A stretch of 64,000 nucleotides of DNA from Desmodesmus armatus. Its lineage: Eukaryota > Chlorophyta > Chlorophyceae > Sphaeropleales > Scenedesmaceae. The stretch lies in NCBI GenBank assembly GCA_007449985.2, contig VIIQ02000134.1, positions 1 through 64,000 of the forward strand, read 5' to 3'. This document shows positions 35,801 to 47,645 of the stretch, in pieces. Every line of letters begins with the position of its first letter. Position 1 is the first letter of the stretch. The notes under the pieces are model-generated. The model saw nothing but the letters and a program-made list of their open reading frames with translations. It was not told the DNA's origin and ran no database searches. Made by a program: the position numbers and the translations under genes.

Positions 35801-38800
35801 GTGCTGTCTATGCTGCGCTTGTGCTGGGCTGCAGGTTCATGCTTTTTGTGAGCTACATTGCGCGGATGGATGTGCTGTTTGAAGCCAGCTTCAGCCCTCT
35901 TAGCAGCAGTGGTGAGACAGAATGAGGGGCAGCTGGGGCCTAGTGACAAACAACTACGGTTTTAATCGGTGACTGCTGGGGCAGTTTACACCAGAGTGGC
36001 TTGTGTGGAGGAGTGCCTGCTTCAAGTTGCATGTCTTCTTCAAGTGCGTTTCAAATTCTGTTGAGAAGCTGCTCAAGTAATGAGCATGCCTCATGATCAC
36101 CTGTTGCTGCGCCAGGAAGCTGGAAGTTTGCTTGTCACATGGGCCATAGACATGGCCGCATGTAGACACCATGCATGTTTTGCTGTTGTCCTGCTGCATG
36201 TCGGCGGGTGCCGCGTGCAGGCAAGCCCATCAGCAAGTGCGGCAAGTGTCGGCGTTACATGAAGTACATTGCGGCGCGCCCTCACGCCTCTACTGCCCCA
36301 GCTGTGAGGAGGTGTATGCACTGCCACAGGTGGGCGAATTAGGGTCAAAAAGTGGCTACACTCTAATATACTAGTAGATGATAAAGAGCAATCTAGGCAT
36401 ACACACATACGTAGTAGTATGGTTGTAGGTAAAGCGCACAGATCTGATTAGTTAGCCTGCTCAGTTTGGGGTGCCGGTGGATAGGGAAATGGCATCGGAC
36501 GGTCTTGCTTGATAGGCCTGCAATGTTGGGACGGCTGGGGGGTCAACACTGTGCTGCTGTTCACGTTGGTGCTGCAGCACCCACTGTGTGGTGAGCAGGC
36601 TCAGTGTGCAGAGGTGTGCTGAGGTGTGCTGAGGCACATGCACACCCCTTTGAGCCTTACCTGGCGCCACTGATTCTCCACAGTCGTACTTACGCACCTG
36701 CCTGCTACTTGATTACTTCACTGTGCTGCGGCATGTGCTGCCCCCTGTGGTGCTGCAGGGTGGTGCTGTGAAGCAGTACAAGGGCCTGGAGTGCCCACTG
36801 GATGGCTTTGAGCTGGTGCTGTACTCACTCAGTGGCACGGTGAGCGATTGTTTTGAATTCAAAACTGTTGTACGAGTCACGAGCGAAAAGTACACGCAGC
36901 ATCAAGGGTGAAGAAGACCAGCTTTGGAGCACTGATGTGCTGAGACAATCTGTGTGACAGCTGCCATCTTGAAACAGGCTGGCGATGACGCAGTTTGAGC
37001 AGTGCACAGTGTGTCGTCAGCTACAGCTGGTGGGCGTAGTTTGACAGGTGAAGTGAATGCAGCTGCAGCCCCTGCTTGCTTGCCAGTGCAGCTTTGGCCC
37101 CCCTGTTGCCCTCAGGTGCAAAACCCTGCTCTGGGCATCCTGCCGTTGCTGCAGGACGGCAAGACCTACCCGCTGTGTCCGCTGTGTTACAACTACCCCC
37201 CCTTTGAGGGAGTGAGCAAGGTACTGTACCGGCTGCCGGTGCCATGTGCATGGTGTGATGGCATGATGAACAATGAGAGAGCGTCCAATATGCTCCGTGT
37301 AATCAGCGTCCTGTGGAGTGTAAAGGCACTGTACCTGGATGAAGGGTGTCTGCGTGTTCAGTGATATGCTTGAGCCCATCAATCAGGTTGACATGGAAGA
37401 CGCTATTGTGCAAAACACCGATGCACTTCATGTCCAGCAGAATTGTTCCTGCTGTGCTACCAGCATCCATGCATTGCAGCCACACTGTGCCTAGCACTCA
37501 AGAGTTGCGGTGCACCATTATGTGTTGCATGTGCTGTTGCAGGTTGGTGTTGGTGGGGGCTCAAGCACCAAGCTGGGCATGCCCTGCACCACCTGCCTGC
37601 ACCCAACCTGCAAGCACTCGCCAGCACAGCAGGGGGTGCTGGCCTGCCCGGAATGCAGGTGAGGGCAGCTGCCAACAGCCACATACGCACACCCCTCACT
37701 CCTCCATCCTCTCCATCCCCTCCCCCCCCCCTCCTGCTCCTCCTCCTCCCCCACGCATGCACACCCTGCATATGTAATCAGGTGTTGGTTGATTGACGGT
37801 GCCAGTGAGCACACTGCGTAGAGGGCGGGGTGAGGGTGGGAGGCGGGGGGGAAATGTTCACAGGAGTGCATGGCCCAAGGTCATCTAGGATGGTGCAGTG
37901 GCAGGCACGACCCTGCTCAGGTCACTTCAGTGGCACTACAACTGCCGGCACACTTGTCCAGCATGTCCAGCAATGCACAGGAAAGACTTCTTTGCCCCCT
38001 CAGTTGCAGGAGCACATACCTGCTATCAGTGGTTTGGGTTTGCCATAACCGTACACTACTTTGATGCTTGAGAACTGCTGACCCTATGTTGCCGGCTGTG
38101 GCCGGCTGTCGTGCGCAATCAGCGGTCACTGCCGAGCACAACCAACACAGCAGTAGTGAGCAGGGCAGACCCCCTTGCATGTGTCCTGTGTGCCTGTGCC
38201 TCCTTGTTGCCGCTGTCCCTGTGTGCACACTACCAGTGTGGGCATGCTGGTGCTGGACCCTGTGTCTGCGCCCCGCTGGCGGCTTGACTGCAGCAGGTGC
38301 AGCTTCCTCATCTACCTGCCCAAGGAGCTGCACGACGCACGAGTCAGCAAGGAGCGCTGCGAGGTGAGGGCAGGTGGGGGTCAGCCCTGCCCACTAATGT
38401 TGTGTTGATTGTGTGCTCAGCAGTGACAGGTGGTTTCGTACAACACCGGATCACCACGCAGGCCTAGCATACATCAACAACTAAAGCTGGTTAAAACTAG
38501 TAGCACCACAGCGCTGACGCCAGTGGCAGCCTTGTGTGTGTGAGCCCCCGTGCCATGACACTGGGGCAACAGCATCTGACACAGCCACAATTCATGACCT
38601 GCAGCTGCTGGAGCGCCATGCGGCACCAGGTTGGCGATAGCATGTCCTTGCTTGCAGCATTTTTCCTTCCAGTTCACACCACTTCCTGACAGTGCAAGGA
38701 ACGGGGCAAGGCTGCTCTTGCTGCACCCTGCCCGCCCCCCTGCTGCTAGGTTGCTGCTAGCTGCTGCCAGCAATGAGACACAAGGACATCTGGACCAATG

Positions 38801-38817
38801 CACACAAGCCAGAGGCT

Positions 38818-38865
<48 letters not shown>

Positions 38866-39131
38866 GTTTCAGGAGTGCTCCTCCAAGCTGCTGTGTGGAG
38901 TGGCTGAAGGGCAAGAGCCCGCTGCCGCTGGGTTCCACCAGCTACACGGCCTGCATCAGCTGCGATGAGCTGCTGAACTCACTCAGCGAGGTCAAGCACG
39001 GCCGCACCTTCGTCAAGCGGGGGGGTGGAGGGTGCAGGGGACGCGGCAGGGGGCGGAGGGGGCGCGGACGTGGCCGAGGGCGCGGCAGAGACAAAAGTGC
39101 TGACCCCAAGATGAGCTTCAGGGACTTCTGA
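26892..39131 (+). CDS. TOP3B: DNA topoisomerase III beta (type IA), 24 exons
   Basis: Opens with [13 protein letters not shown] at ATG 26892 and follows the eukaryotic TOP3B order. Exons: 26892-26969, 27333-27529, 27934-28032 (Toprim, [14 protein letters not shown]), 28494-28601, 29246-29314, 29976-30022, 30262-30307, 30624-30716, ~31085-31297, 31590-31674 (catalytic Tyr in [10 protein letters not shown]), 32136-32218, 32608-32776, 33179-33250, 33869-33955, 34279-34395, 34822-34913, 35274-35372, 35834-35911, 36221-36329, 36758-36839, 37116-37220, 37543-37658, 38237-38363, 38873-39131. Cys pairs in the last exons are the zinc-finger region, and the C-terminus is RGG/GRGRG-rich. The enzyme passes single DNA or RNA strands to relax or decatenate them. 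Reading frame is lost at about 27446, 32631, 36280 and 38893 by one-base indels, probably consensus errors. The 5' edge of exon 9 is unclear. Confidence 0.93.
26994..27023. repeat. 30 bp near-perfect palindrome, copy 1
   Basis: CAGGGGTAGTAAGGGCCC followed by its inverse with one mismatch, in TOP3B intron 1. The perfect version is at 43699-43728. Confidence 0.85.
28202..28236. repeat. GGGGCA minisatellite
   Basis: About five copies of GGGGCA in a TOP3B intron. Confidence 0.8.
28626..28706. repeat. G-rich low-complexity tract
   Basis: Runs of GGGGAGG, GGCGGGAGG and poly-G in a TOP3B intron; a possible G-quadruplex former. Confidence 0.75.
29315..29740. repeat. Degenerate G-rich minisatellite (GGCGGTCAGGGGCTTGAGG-like unit)
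   Basis: Variants of AGGCGGTCAGGGGCTTGAGGG recur with spacers across some 430 bp of a TOP3B intron, with several poly-G runs. Transcription gives a G-rich RNA. Confidence 0.7.
32296..32362. repeat. (GT)n(GTGC)n microsatellite
   Basis: A GT run followed by GTGC units within a TOP3B intron. Confidence 0.9.
33695..33726 (-). repeat. Dispersed ~33 bp motif (GCATTGGCTGGATGC), copy 1
   Basis: On the minus strand it reads GCATTGGCTGGATGC, then a C/T-rich spacer and CTACAC. Similar copies are at 58465-58497 and 62407-62441. Confidence 0.55.
34690..34816. repeat. CCCT/TCCC pyrimidine tract
   Basis: A ~125 bp pyrimidine-rich, TCCC-repeating tract ends just before the TOP3B exon at 34822, so it doubles as an extreme polypyrimidine tract. 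Confidence 0.8.
35440..35461. repeat. Poly-G run (~22 nt)
   Basis: Uninterrupted G run in a TOP3B intron; its exact length is unreliable in most sequencing. Confidence 0.85.
35466..35545 (+). repeat. Dispersed ~80 bp intronic repeat (CTAGCATGCTAG family), copy 1
   Basis: Begins with the 12 bp palindrome CTAGCATGCTAG, followed by a conserved CACCCCTCTGAGCCTCAA core and TTCTCCATA. The inverse copy is at 58008-58084; a diverged copy lies at 36646-36716. Confidence 0.7.
36646..36716 (+). repeat. Dispersed ~70 bp repeat, diverged copy 2
   Basis: Shares CACCCCTTTGAGCCT, a CCA(G/C)TG.TTCTCCA block and the following GTA.T.AC.CAC with 35466-35545, without the CTAGCATGCTAG palindrome. Confidence 0.5.
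38819..38864. repeat. (TGCC)n microsatellite, about 11 units
   Basis: A pure TGCC array 10 bp upstream of the acceptor TTTCAG of the last TOP3B exon, occupying the position of the polypyrimidine tract. Confidence 0.92.
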
Positions 39132-39292
39132 GGGAGTGGGCTGCTGTGGGCTGGCACCTGTCTGGAGACCTACCTGCACTGTTGCCAGCCAATGCTTGTG
39201 GCACTGCCCCTCTGGCAAGGCTGTGTTCCAAAGTAGCAGTGCTTTGGTGCCTTGCAGGCTGTTTGATTTGCTACTGTTGAGTGCTTGTGTGT

Positions 39293-39297
39293 TGTAA
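39293..39297 (+). terminator. TGTAA poly(A) signal candidate of TOP3B
   Basis: TGTAA, the usual chlorophycean poly(A) motif, 162 nt after the TOP3B stop. Confidence 0.55.
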
Positions 39298-40000
39298 TGA
39301 GATCGCAGAGGTTGAAGCTGCCGTGTCTGTCAACGAAGGAGAGTGCTTAGTTGATGCATGTGCATGTGCAAATGCGGCTAGACGAGCTTCTGAGTGTTTG
39401 TGTGGCAATGCAGGTAGTAGCTTACTACATTGCAGGCAGCCTAGCACGGTCTCCACTGTATGTGGCCTTGCTGTGTTGATAGCGTGCAAGGTGACATAAC
39501 TCTGTACACTGCAGACTCTGAGTATGCTTCTGTCTGGCTCAGACATTGGATGTGTGTTTGTGGTCTGTATGCAGCTGCGCTGGCAATGCAGAACTTGCAC
39601 CAACTGCCCAGGTTTTGCTGGCTGGCTGTTTGCCTCAAGGACAGGAGCACCGGAGCCTGCTGTGACAAGGGGTGCCCACAGCAACCAGGCTGTACCGGGT
39701 CCCCATAGGGCACACTGACGGTTACAAGCAAACAACACGGCGCATCCGTGCCACTATCAACACTAACACACCCGCTGCCAACGTTGAATATGTTGCAATT
39801 TACTTCAAAACGCCACACCCCAACTTCCATGGGAGTGCCTTGTTTGCAGGAAAGCTGAGTCAGCATACATCAAGCACACCTGCCAACAACTGTGCAACAA
39901 CACAACATCAGCTGCATCATCATAGCAACCAGAGGGATTTATCAATCAACTGTACAGGCTGAATGCAGCCCAACTCCTGCAAAGCTTCCACCAGCACGCC

Positions 40001-40005
40001 TTACA
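40001..40005 (-). terminator. TGTAA poly(A) signal candidate of DGAT1
   Basis: TTACA on the plus strand (TGTAA on minus), about 173 nt after the DGAT1 stop. Confidence 0.5.
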
Positions 40006-40177
40006 AACAGCACACGTCATGACCTCCACACGTTGTGAGAGGCTACACAGACAAGAATCCAGCAGGGCGCCCAAGGGAGGCCTGTCAGTGCGTCCTGCCC
40101 CATTCGGGTCGGGGTTAAGGCATTACCCCTATATCCTACCCTACCCTGACACAGGAGGACCCTTCAGGACAACAGGC

Positions 40178-43100
40178 CTACGCGTCGCTGAGGTAGTCAT
40201 GACCGCCACCGGCCATAGCTGTGTTGACCAGATTACTGCCGGAAAGCTGCTTGTAGCCCCCCGTCTGGAACATGTAGTCGTGCACATACATCAGCAGTGA
40301 CACAGGCTGCCCAATCATGCAGAAGGTCAGCCAGAAAGCGTAGTTTCCCCCAGGTGTCACTCTTCAAGCGCTTGCGAAGGGCCTCAGTCAGGGATATAAG
40401 GGGCACCTGCAGCACACGAGGGCAGCAGCAGCGTTCGTCAACGTGCCACAGTGCTATGCTGGTGGACATAACAGCAACCATGTTGGGATCACACATCATT
40501 TGCAAGATTGTGGTGAAGGTGTGGTCTGCTGCACACCCTTTGAAGATGATGGCTGCGAAAGAAGCTGTTACAATGCTGCAGTGTAACTCTGATGCTGGCC
40601 CTCCAACGTAAAGGCTGTCATCAACACGCTGTTGTCGCCTACGTTACGGCCGTAACTGGCCCAGGCTATGTAGAGTCCTATATTACTGGTCGCTGGTGGT
40701 GTCTTGCTTGTCTTGCACCAAGGTCAAGTTGCTGCTAGCAGCATGCTGCATGCGCAGTGAACCTGGCCAGAAGCACGTGTAATGATGATGTTGCCACCTC
40801 ACCTGCAGCATGATGCCCCAGAAGGCCCAGCCCCTGAGCATGTGGAGTGGCACGCCCACCACCAACTCATGACCCAGCGCACTCACAAAGAACACCAGGA
40901 TCATAGCCCACCACCTGCAACAAGCGACAAGCAGCCACACACACACACATACTTACTTACCAGCGTCATTGTCTGGCTAGCCTTGTAGGACATATCCTAG
41001 TGAGCATGCATGAGTACGCATGCACTCCCTTCGCCAACACATACTGCGTGTATCAAGCCTGAGAGCTTCTAATCAAAATGCCCGAGGGCGTCCATAGTAA
41101 GCACACCCACGTGGCCTGTCAGCAAGAGCTCCTTGTCAGCCCTTGCACGGGTGCCACACTCTTTTCACACTCTTTTCAACCTATCCCTGTTTGCCACCCA
41201 CTTCCATTCTCTGTGTACGCCAGGTATTACAACAGCCATGTATACATGGGCCCTACTCGGGCCTCAACACGGTGGCACACGCACACAAGCACGCGCGCAC
41301 GTGTATGCGCACACACACACCTGCAGCAATCAGCGGTTCCCCTGGACCGGAGGGAGATGACAGGAGATGCACCGACACCAGACACATATCAGGTGAAACA
41401 ATTACATGATCATCCACACATTTACCACTATGTGCGGGTCGGAACGCACTTTTTGAGCCTGTCGTCATGACATGCACTTGCAGGTTGTAACGCACACACA
41501 CAAAAGAGTTCAACTCTCCTGACATGCAGACCTGCCGCAGTCCTGCAAAGAAACACCAAAGAAAGGGGTGGTGAATGCATGCCCACTGGGATAGGGGTGT
41601 AACGCGAATCTCACTGGTGAGGCTTTGCCCACCAGTGGGATTCGCCTGATTCAATGAGTGTTGTGTGTTGACACAGGGATTACTTGGTATAGCTGGCATA
41701 CTATGGACATGCAAGTCACATGCAAGCAGTCTATTGTGTGTGTGGCCAGTGGGTGGGAGCCCCCCCCCTCCTGAGTACCCCAAAAAAGCATGCCCAGCTG
41801 ACCTGTTGATGCCGCGACTCATGGCTGGGAAGTAGATTGTGCGCAACAGCCACTTGTGCACGGGCATGTTCCAGAGCTTCCAATAGTCCCCAATGGTGGC
41901 AGCATTCCACCAGTCCTTGTAAAACTCCCGGTCACCAAAGCGCGTCAGCTGGGAGAGACAGCAGGAGGGACAGCAGGAGGGACAGCAACACACTAGTGCC
42001 TTCGGCGCCAAGATGTGTGGAACTGGACCTCCTATGAGATGACGGCTTCAGAGGGAGCCAAAAGCGCCTGGGACTGTTCCTATTTCTGATAATGAGTTAT
42101 AACTTTTCGATTGTACAAAAAAGCATATAGTAATCTGTTGATGAGTGAGGGCATGAGATACTGCTGCCAGCGCCATGTCGTGCGCAAATGGCTGCCAGGC
42201 TTCCCGAGGACATGCACCCACATACATAGCAGGGCAACTGAGCAGGGTTGGGCCCCACCCAGGCTGACAGCAGCATCGGCGGTCACCAAGCAACTATGCT
42301 TTACACCCCTAATCCCAAGCGGTGCCCAGCACCCAGATCAAACTCCAAGTCAAAGTCGAAGTGTTGACTCACCTCACCCAGGATGTTGAGGTACAGGTGG
42401 AAAAGGCAGTAGAACATACACTGCAGCACATGCCAGCAACAGCCACACACGGGTTTTCTTAGCAGCACAAGATGCAGGCAGCACTGGTGCGATGGCACTG
42501 ATGTTGGCGGGGGGGGGGGGGGGGGTGCAGAACTTCAAACTGAATTCAATGCTTCTGACCACATCGAAGGAAAATACATACATGCACCATACATGTTCAC
42601 TGGCGACATACAAGCACCCAGTCAACCAAGCCTGTATACCAAGCCTGTATACAGCATTCCCACAGCAGCACTGCCCGCAACCCGTTCTCCCCAACCAGCA
42701 CCCCCCCCCTTCCCCACGTTCTCACCAGCCAGGCGTAGAGGTTGGGCAGAGCCAGCTTGAGTACGCGCTCCAGCACCCTCCACCAGTCAGACTGGCTGAG
42801 TGGCTTCATGGCATTGGACACAGCAGGCTCCAGGTACTGATTGGCAATGAACAGCAGCAGACCACTGAAGGCAGCCAGCTCCAACACTCGACGGAACAGC
42901 CAGCGCTTGCGCACACGCGGGCTGCGGGGAAAGTTGACTGGACGAAGCGACCACACAAAACAGGCACTTGCCACCAATGCATTCATGTAGGCTAGCCTGT
43001 CAAGTAGAAGCAGTGAGTATGCTCGACCAACGGCGCTAGCGCCGCAGGCCCATCCCCCCTCTCAACCCCGACTGGAAACTTCCCGGGCCACTGATCCCTC

Positions 43101-45268
43101 CCCCTACTCTATACCCATAGGTGCTGTGGCAGAGGCAGGCAATGCTTGTTCAGTGATGACTTGAGAATGGGTTACTACGAGAGCATTGCTGGTGGTGCTG
43201 CATGTGTTAGCCACCATCGTGTAGCACCACCACCCCCCGACTGGATCCAAACCAGTGACCTTCTGACTCCCTTATTGCATCAATCGTTTTAGGAAGAGAT
43301 GCAGACACAGCGCACGGGTCTCACACCCACCTACATGACACCCAAACTGGTGTCAAGTACAGTCCAAGAGGTGCCGCAGCAAGCCTTGGCTAGTCGGTGA
43401 GGAAAAAAATGGTGATAAGAAGTGAAAGTCTCCTTTGTCAGCTGGTTATAAATGCTGCGGTAGCAAACGCCAACATTGCACCAGCTGCTGGCGGCAGGGA
43501 TGGAAATAGGCCAATTGTCACGATGCACGTGTGTATTTGTCGTTTCCTGCTTGGGCACGTCTGTTGACGTCTGGTTGAAAAACATCAAATCATATACATG
43601 GACGATCTCCTTGCACGTGCCATAATGCACTGGACGGCTGCACAAGTGTGCTTGAACGATAACAATGAAAGTGCGTTTCATGTGGTCCTGGGTACATGCA
43701 GGGGTAGTAAGGGCCCTTACTACCCCTGGGTACATGTTGCGAGACAAATGCAGGGTTGAGTAATGGGTCACGAACATATAACATAGAGCAATGGGTGACT
43801 AGCGTACCGTCAGCTGTGGATGAGCGTGCCGAAGATATAGGGACATCAGCCTGTTGTCTGCCCATCAGCAACGCTTGCGTGGATCAGGCACACGACAGGG
43901 GCGCAAGGGTGCAGCAGATATGTTCACTTGCTGCTGCTGCTGCTGCTGCTGTAAGCTTGTAGTTGAGCAACGAGTGCGGTGCCATAATGGTCCCCGATCA
44001 TGTCACATGTAGTTGTAAACTCGAAAAGGGTCTGTTGACTCCCCTAACTCCCTGTCCCAACCCTTGGGGCAGAGGGGTAAATGGTGGGAGTTAGTGAATA
44101 CAAAATGACAGATAAGGTGTAATCAGTCTCGCAGGGCTATGGGTATACTAACTCCCACTAACTTCCAAATATTTAAAAAATGGGCGAATTTTGATGGGAG
44201 TTGGGAGTTAAATTTCAAGGGAAACCCGCCTAAACCAGGGAAGTTGGGAGTTAGTGGCAGTTAGGGAAAGTGTGCGGACCACTGGCGGACCTAAGCGGAC
44301 CCTCAGGCAATGACCGGTGCGGACCTGTGCGGACTCCCTGCCCCCACCATGACTGGCTCATGCCTTAGCACCCCCTCCTCAATGCCCTCACCCCCCCCCA
44401 GTGCTGGACTGCATTTGGCCGCTCACAGCAGACAGTCACCCAGTAAACCTGACGTGGCACCAAAGCACAAGCAATGATATATGCAGCGCGTTCGATCATT
44501 AATTTACAACAGAAACAATACTGCAACTGGTAAGGGGCTATGCGGACGCATAACATCAACGACTGAAGGATCGATCAAACTCGGTGATCACAACAACAAC
44601 TTCAAGATCAGCCAACGACCAACTTGCACCACAACCTGGCATCTTGCGCCCCCAAAACAATTATTAACAACGTGTTGCCGGCCCACAACCCCTGCTCCTT
44701 TGGTTGGCCCTGCCAGCCCTGCTGCCAGCCCTGGCCCTCGCCCGCGGCGGCTGCTGCTCCTGTGCCTCCCCTGCTGCCCCCTCCTCCCCCTCCCCCTGCA
44801 CCTGCTGCCGGCGCCGCTTGGGCCTGCCGGGCCGTGCAGCACCAGCAGCTGCAGCTGCCTGGCCAGCAGCTGCCAGGCCGCTGCTGCTGTCACTCTCTGC
44901 TGCCACCTTGGTGCCCTTCTTCTTGAGGTACTTGGTGAAGTAAGCCGAGGGCTTCATCTTGTACTCCAAGTCCAGCGCTGCTGCTGCATCTGCGTAGCTG
45001 GCGATGTCATCGGCACTGTGTGCTGCTGTCAGCTGCTTGGCCCTGCCCTTCACAACTCCCCAGAGCATCCTGTGGTCGCTCCAGCGGCGCTTGTCACACC
45101 CCTTGCGCCAGCTGGAGCCTACCTTCTCAAGCTCTATCCGTGTCTGGCTGTAGCCGGGGGCCTGCTCATCAGTGTACCAGCTGGTGTACTGCCGGAAGGT
45201 GGAGAAGGCGCTCATTGCAGGCACAGGGCCAGGCTCAGCCACGCTGCTCTCGCCCCCAGCTGCGTCCC

Positions 45269-45309
<41 letters not shown>

Positions 45310-46765
45310 CCTGCAGCAGGAGGTATCTGCTGCATGCCTGCCCCAGGTGGCGCTGGCCCCAACATGCCTCCCAAACCCTGACCTCCCTGCTGCTCTGAGA
45401 GCTTTCCTACGATGTAATCCCCCAATGCCACCATGACCTGCGCTGAGCGTCCCATGTCTGACCTGTAGCCAAGCGCTGCTGCTGTCGCAGGCAACCTGCT
45501 GATGGTGGGCTCCAGGAACCCAAAGGGGTTGCCACTCAGCTGCAGGGCGGGCTGCTGAAGAGCAGCAGCAGCTTGCAAGACAGACTGCTGCTGCTGCTGC
45601 TCCTGCTGCAAACCAGCCCGTGCATTGCTGGCCACCTGCTGCTCAAGGCTATTCAGCAGTGCGAGCCCTTCTGGGCCAACATGCGACCGCAGCTGCTGCA
45701 GCAAAGCAGCAGTCGCCTGCTGCTGCTGTCCCTGCTGTTCCTGCTGCGGCAGCTGCTGTGGCGGCTGCTGGAAGACGTGCTGCTGCTGCTGCTGCTGCGG
45801 CAGCTGCTGAAAGAGCTGCTGCTGTGCATGGAGTGGCCAGCCTGCAGCCGCTGCTGCTGCTGTAGCTGCTGTGGGACCAGGCTGCTGCCAGAGCTGCTGG
45901 TTGCCCATGGAATGGCCAGGCTGCAGCCGCGGCTGCTGCTGCTTCAGCTGCTGTGGGACCAGACCTGCACGCCAAGGCTGTGCGGCACACATGCCAGCAA
46001 TGTGCTGCTGCTGTTGCTGCTCCTCCTCCTCACCCAGCCACCAGCTGTGGGTGTGATCACCAGGGGAGACGGCTGCGCGAGCAGCAAACTGTGAGCGAGG
46101 CCTCATCCCCCCTGCCGGTGAGTAAAACATGGGGCTGCTGACCATCTGCTGCTGGTGGCCTGGCTCTTCAACCTCATACATCTGCATGATGTCAGCTGCC
46201 TCCTGCCTGCTGTGCTGTGCTGGACCCTGCTGCTGCTGTTGGCGTGGGCGGCGCTGCTGCTGCTGCTGCTGCTGCCGCGGTGGCTGCCGCTGCCGCAACA
46301 CACGGGCTTGCCCCTCGGGCATGTCTTCTGGCTCCTGCACATGCACAAATGGCATACATGCAGAGGTGATGAGCATTGTCAGCACTTTGCCGGCCCAGGT
46401 GTGATTGAAAAGCGGTGATCTTCTCAGGCAGCACAACTGAGTTTGAATAGCTGGTAGGCACGCGCCTGCTGTCTCTGCAGAAGAAACCCGTGTGAAGTGC
46501 ACTCCCGCTCACCTCGCTTTCTGCTGCCGGCGCCTCCTCACTTGCCCCATCTGCCTCTGCTGCTGCCTCTTCCTCAGCAGCAACAAGCTCCTCCCGCTGC
46601 TGCTGCAGTTCTGCCAACTGTGCAGCACTGAGGCCATCTGGGCCACACTTCAGCTGCTGCAGGATAGCAGCCAGTTCCTCTTCTTCAGAGACTGGCTGCT
46701 GCTGCCTCTGCTGCTGCAATCCGACCTGGCCATGGCTGCTGCCTGCAGCTGCTGGTGGCGGCTCG

Positions 46766-46799
<34 letters not shown>

Positions 46800-47614
46800 G
46801 TGGTGACGACTCGGCGGCTGCAGCCGCAGTCGCCGTAGTGCTGCTGGCCTGCAGCTGCTTCTGTGCCTCTTGACGCAGCTCCAGCAGGCCCTGCTGCAAC
46901 TGCTGCTGCATGTCTGTGACACCCTGAAGGGCCATGCCCAGCATCTCCTTCTCAGTCACAGGCTTGTCCACCCAAATGGCACCACTGTCCTTGGCCAGCT
47001 TGAAGCGCCGCATCTGGTCCCTGGATAATTCACAACACAACAGCAGTGGCAGGAACAGTGGCAAAGCAGCGCACTCCAAAAATTGCAAGCACAGCATGTG
47101 TAAACACCATGGGTTGCACGTAGGGGCATGTACAAAGCCTATGGCCCTTACCCCCCCCCCTCCTGCATCTGCTTGTGTGCTGTCAATCTTACCTGACTAG
47201 TGCTGCCTGTGGTCCCTTCAGCAGCAGGTTGTAGACAGGGTTGTTGGTGTACTTGGTGGGCCTGTCAGGGTCTGTCACCACCTCCAGGAAGTCCTGCCAC
47301 ACCACGCCTGCCAGGTATGGCAACAGGTCTGCCATGCCCCTTGCTGACACCGGCACTGGCCGCCCAGCGGCATCTGCAGCTGCAATGCTGGCCCTGAAGG
47401 CAGCTGCACAGGGCAGCAGCAGGTCGATGATGGGCTGTGGTGTCAGGACCATGAGCGCAGGCCTCCAGTACTGGTCGTAGGGGTGGGCGTGCGGCCAGTT
47501 GCCCATGACCAGCAGGGTCGAAGGCTTGAGGGCTGTCAGGAGGTACACCCTTGTCAACGAGTGCAAGCGCCAACCGCCAAAGCGGCAGGTGTCCTAGACA
47601 CACATACACACGCA

Positions 47615-47645
<31 letters not shown>

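Larger units (their letters stand above)
39132..40177. other. Convergent 3' intergenic region, TOP3B / DGAT1
   Basis: 1,046 bp between opposite-strand stop codons. It contains the two TGTAA poly(A) candidates listed separately. No plausible coding exon or RNA gene was seen. Confidence 0.65.

Noticed and set aside
41465..41560. Possible extra DGAT1 mini-exon (GLRQVCM frame)
   Set aside because: Direct splicing of 41803 to 40914 is in phase and gives the family-like INRWWAMILVFF; no exon is needed between.
43219..43290. Possible functional tRNA gene
   Set aside because: Only a T-arm-like hairpin is present; no acceptor stem, D-arm or anticodon arm pairs around it.
44481..46418. Long plus-strand open frames full of Leu/Cys/Ser opposite the recombinase gene
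   Set aside because: They are antisense readings of CAG/CTG-rich exons; composition is extreme, no motifs are present and the minus-strand frame has the domains and consistent splicing.
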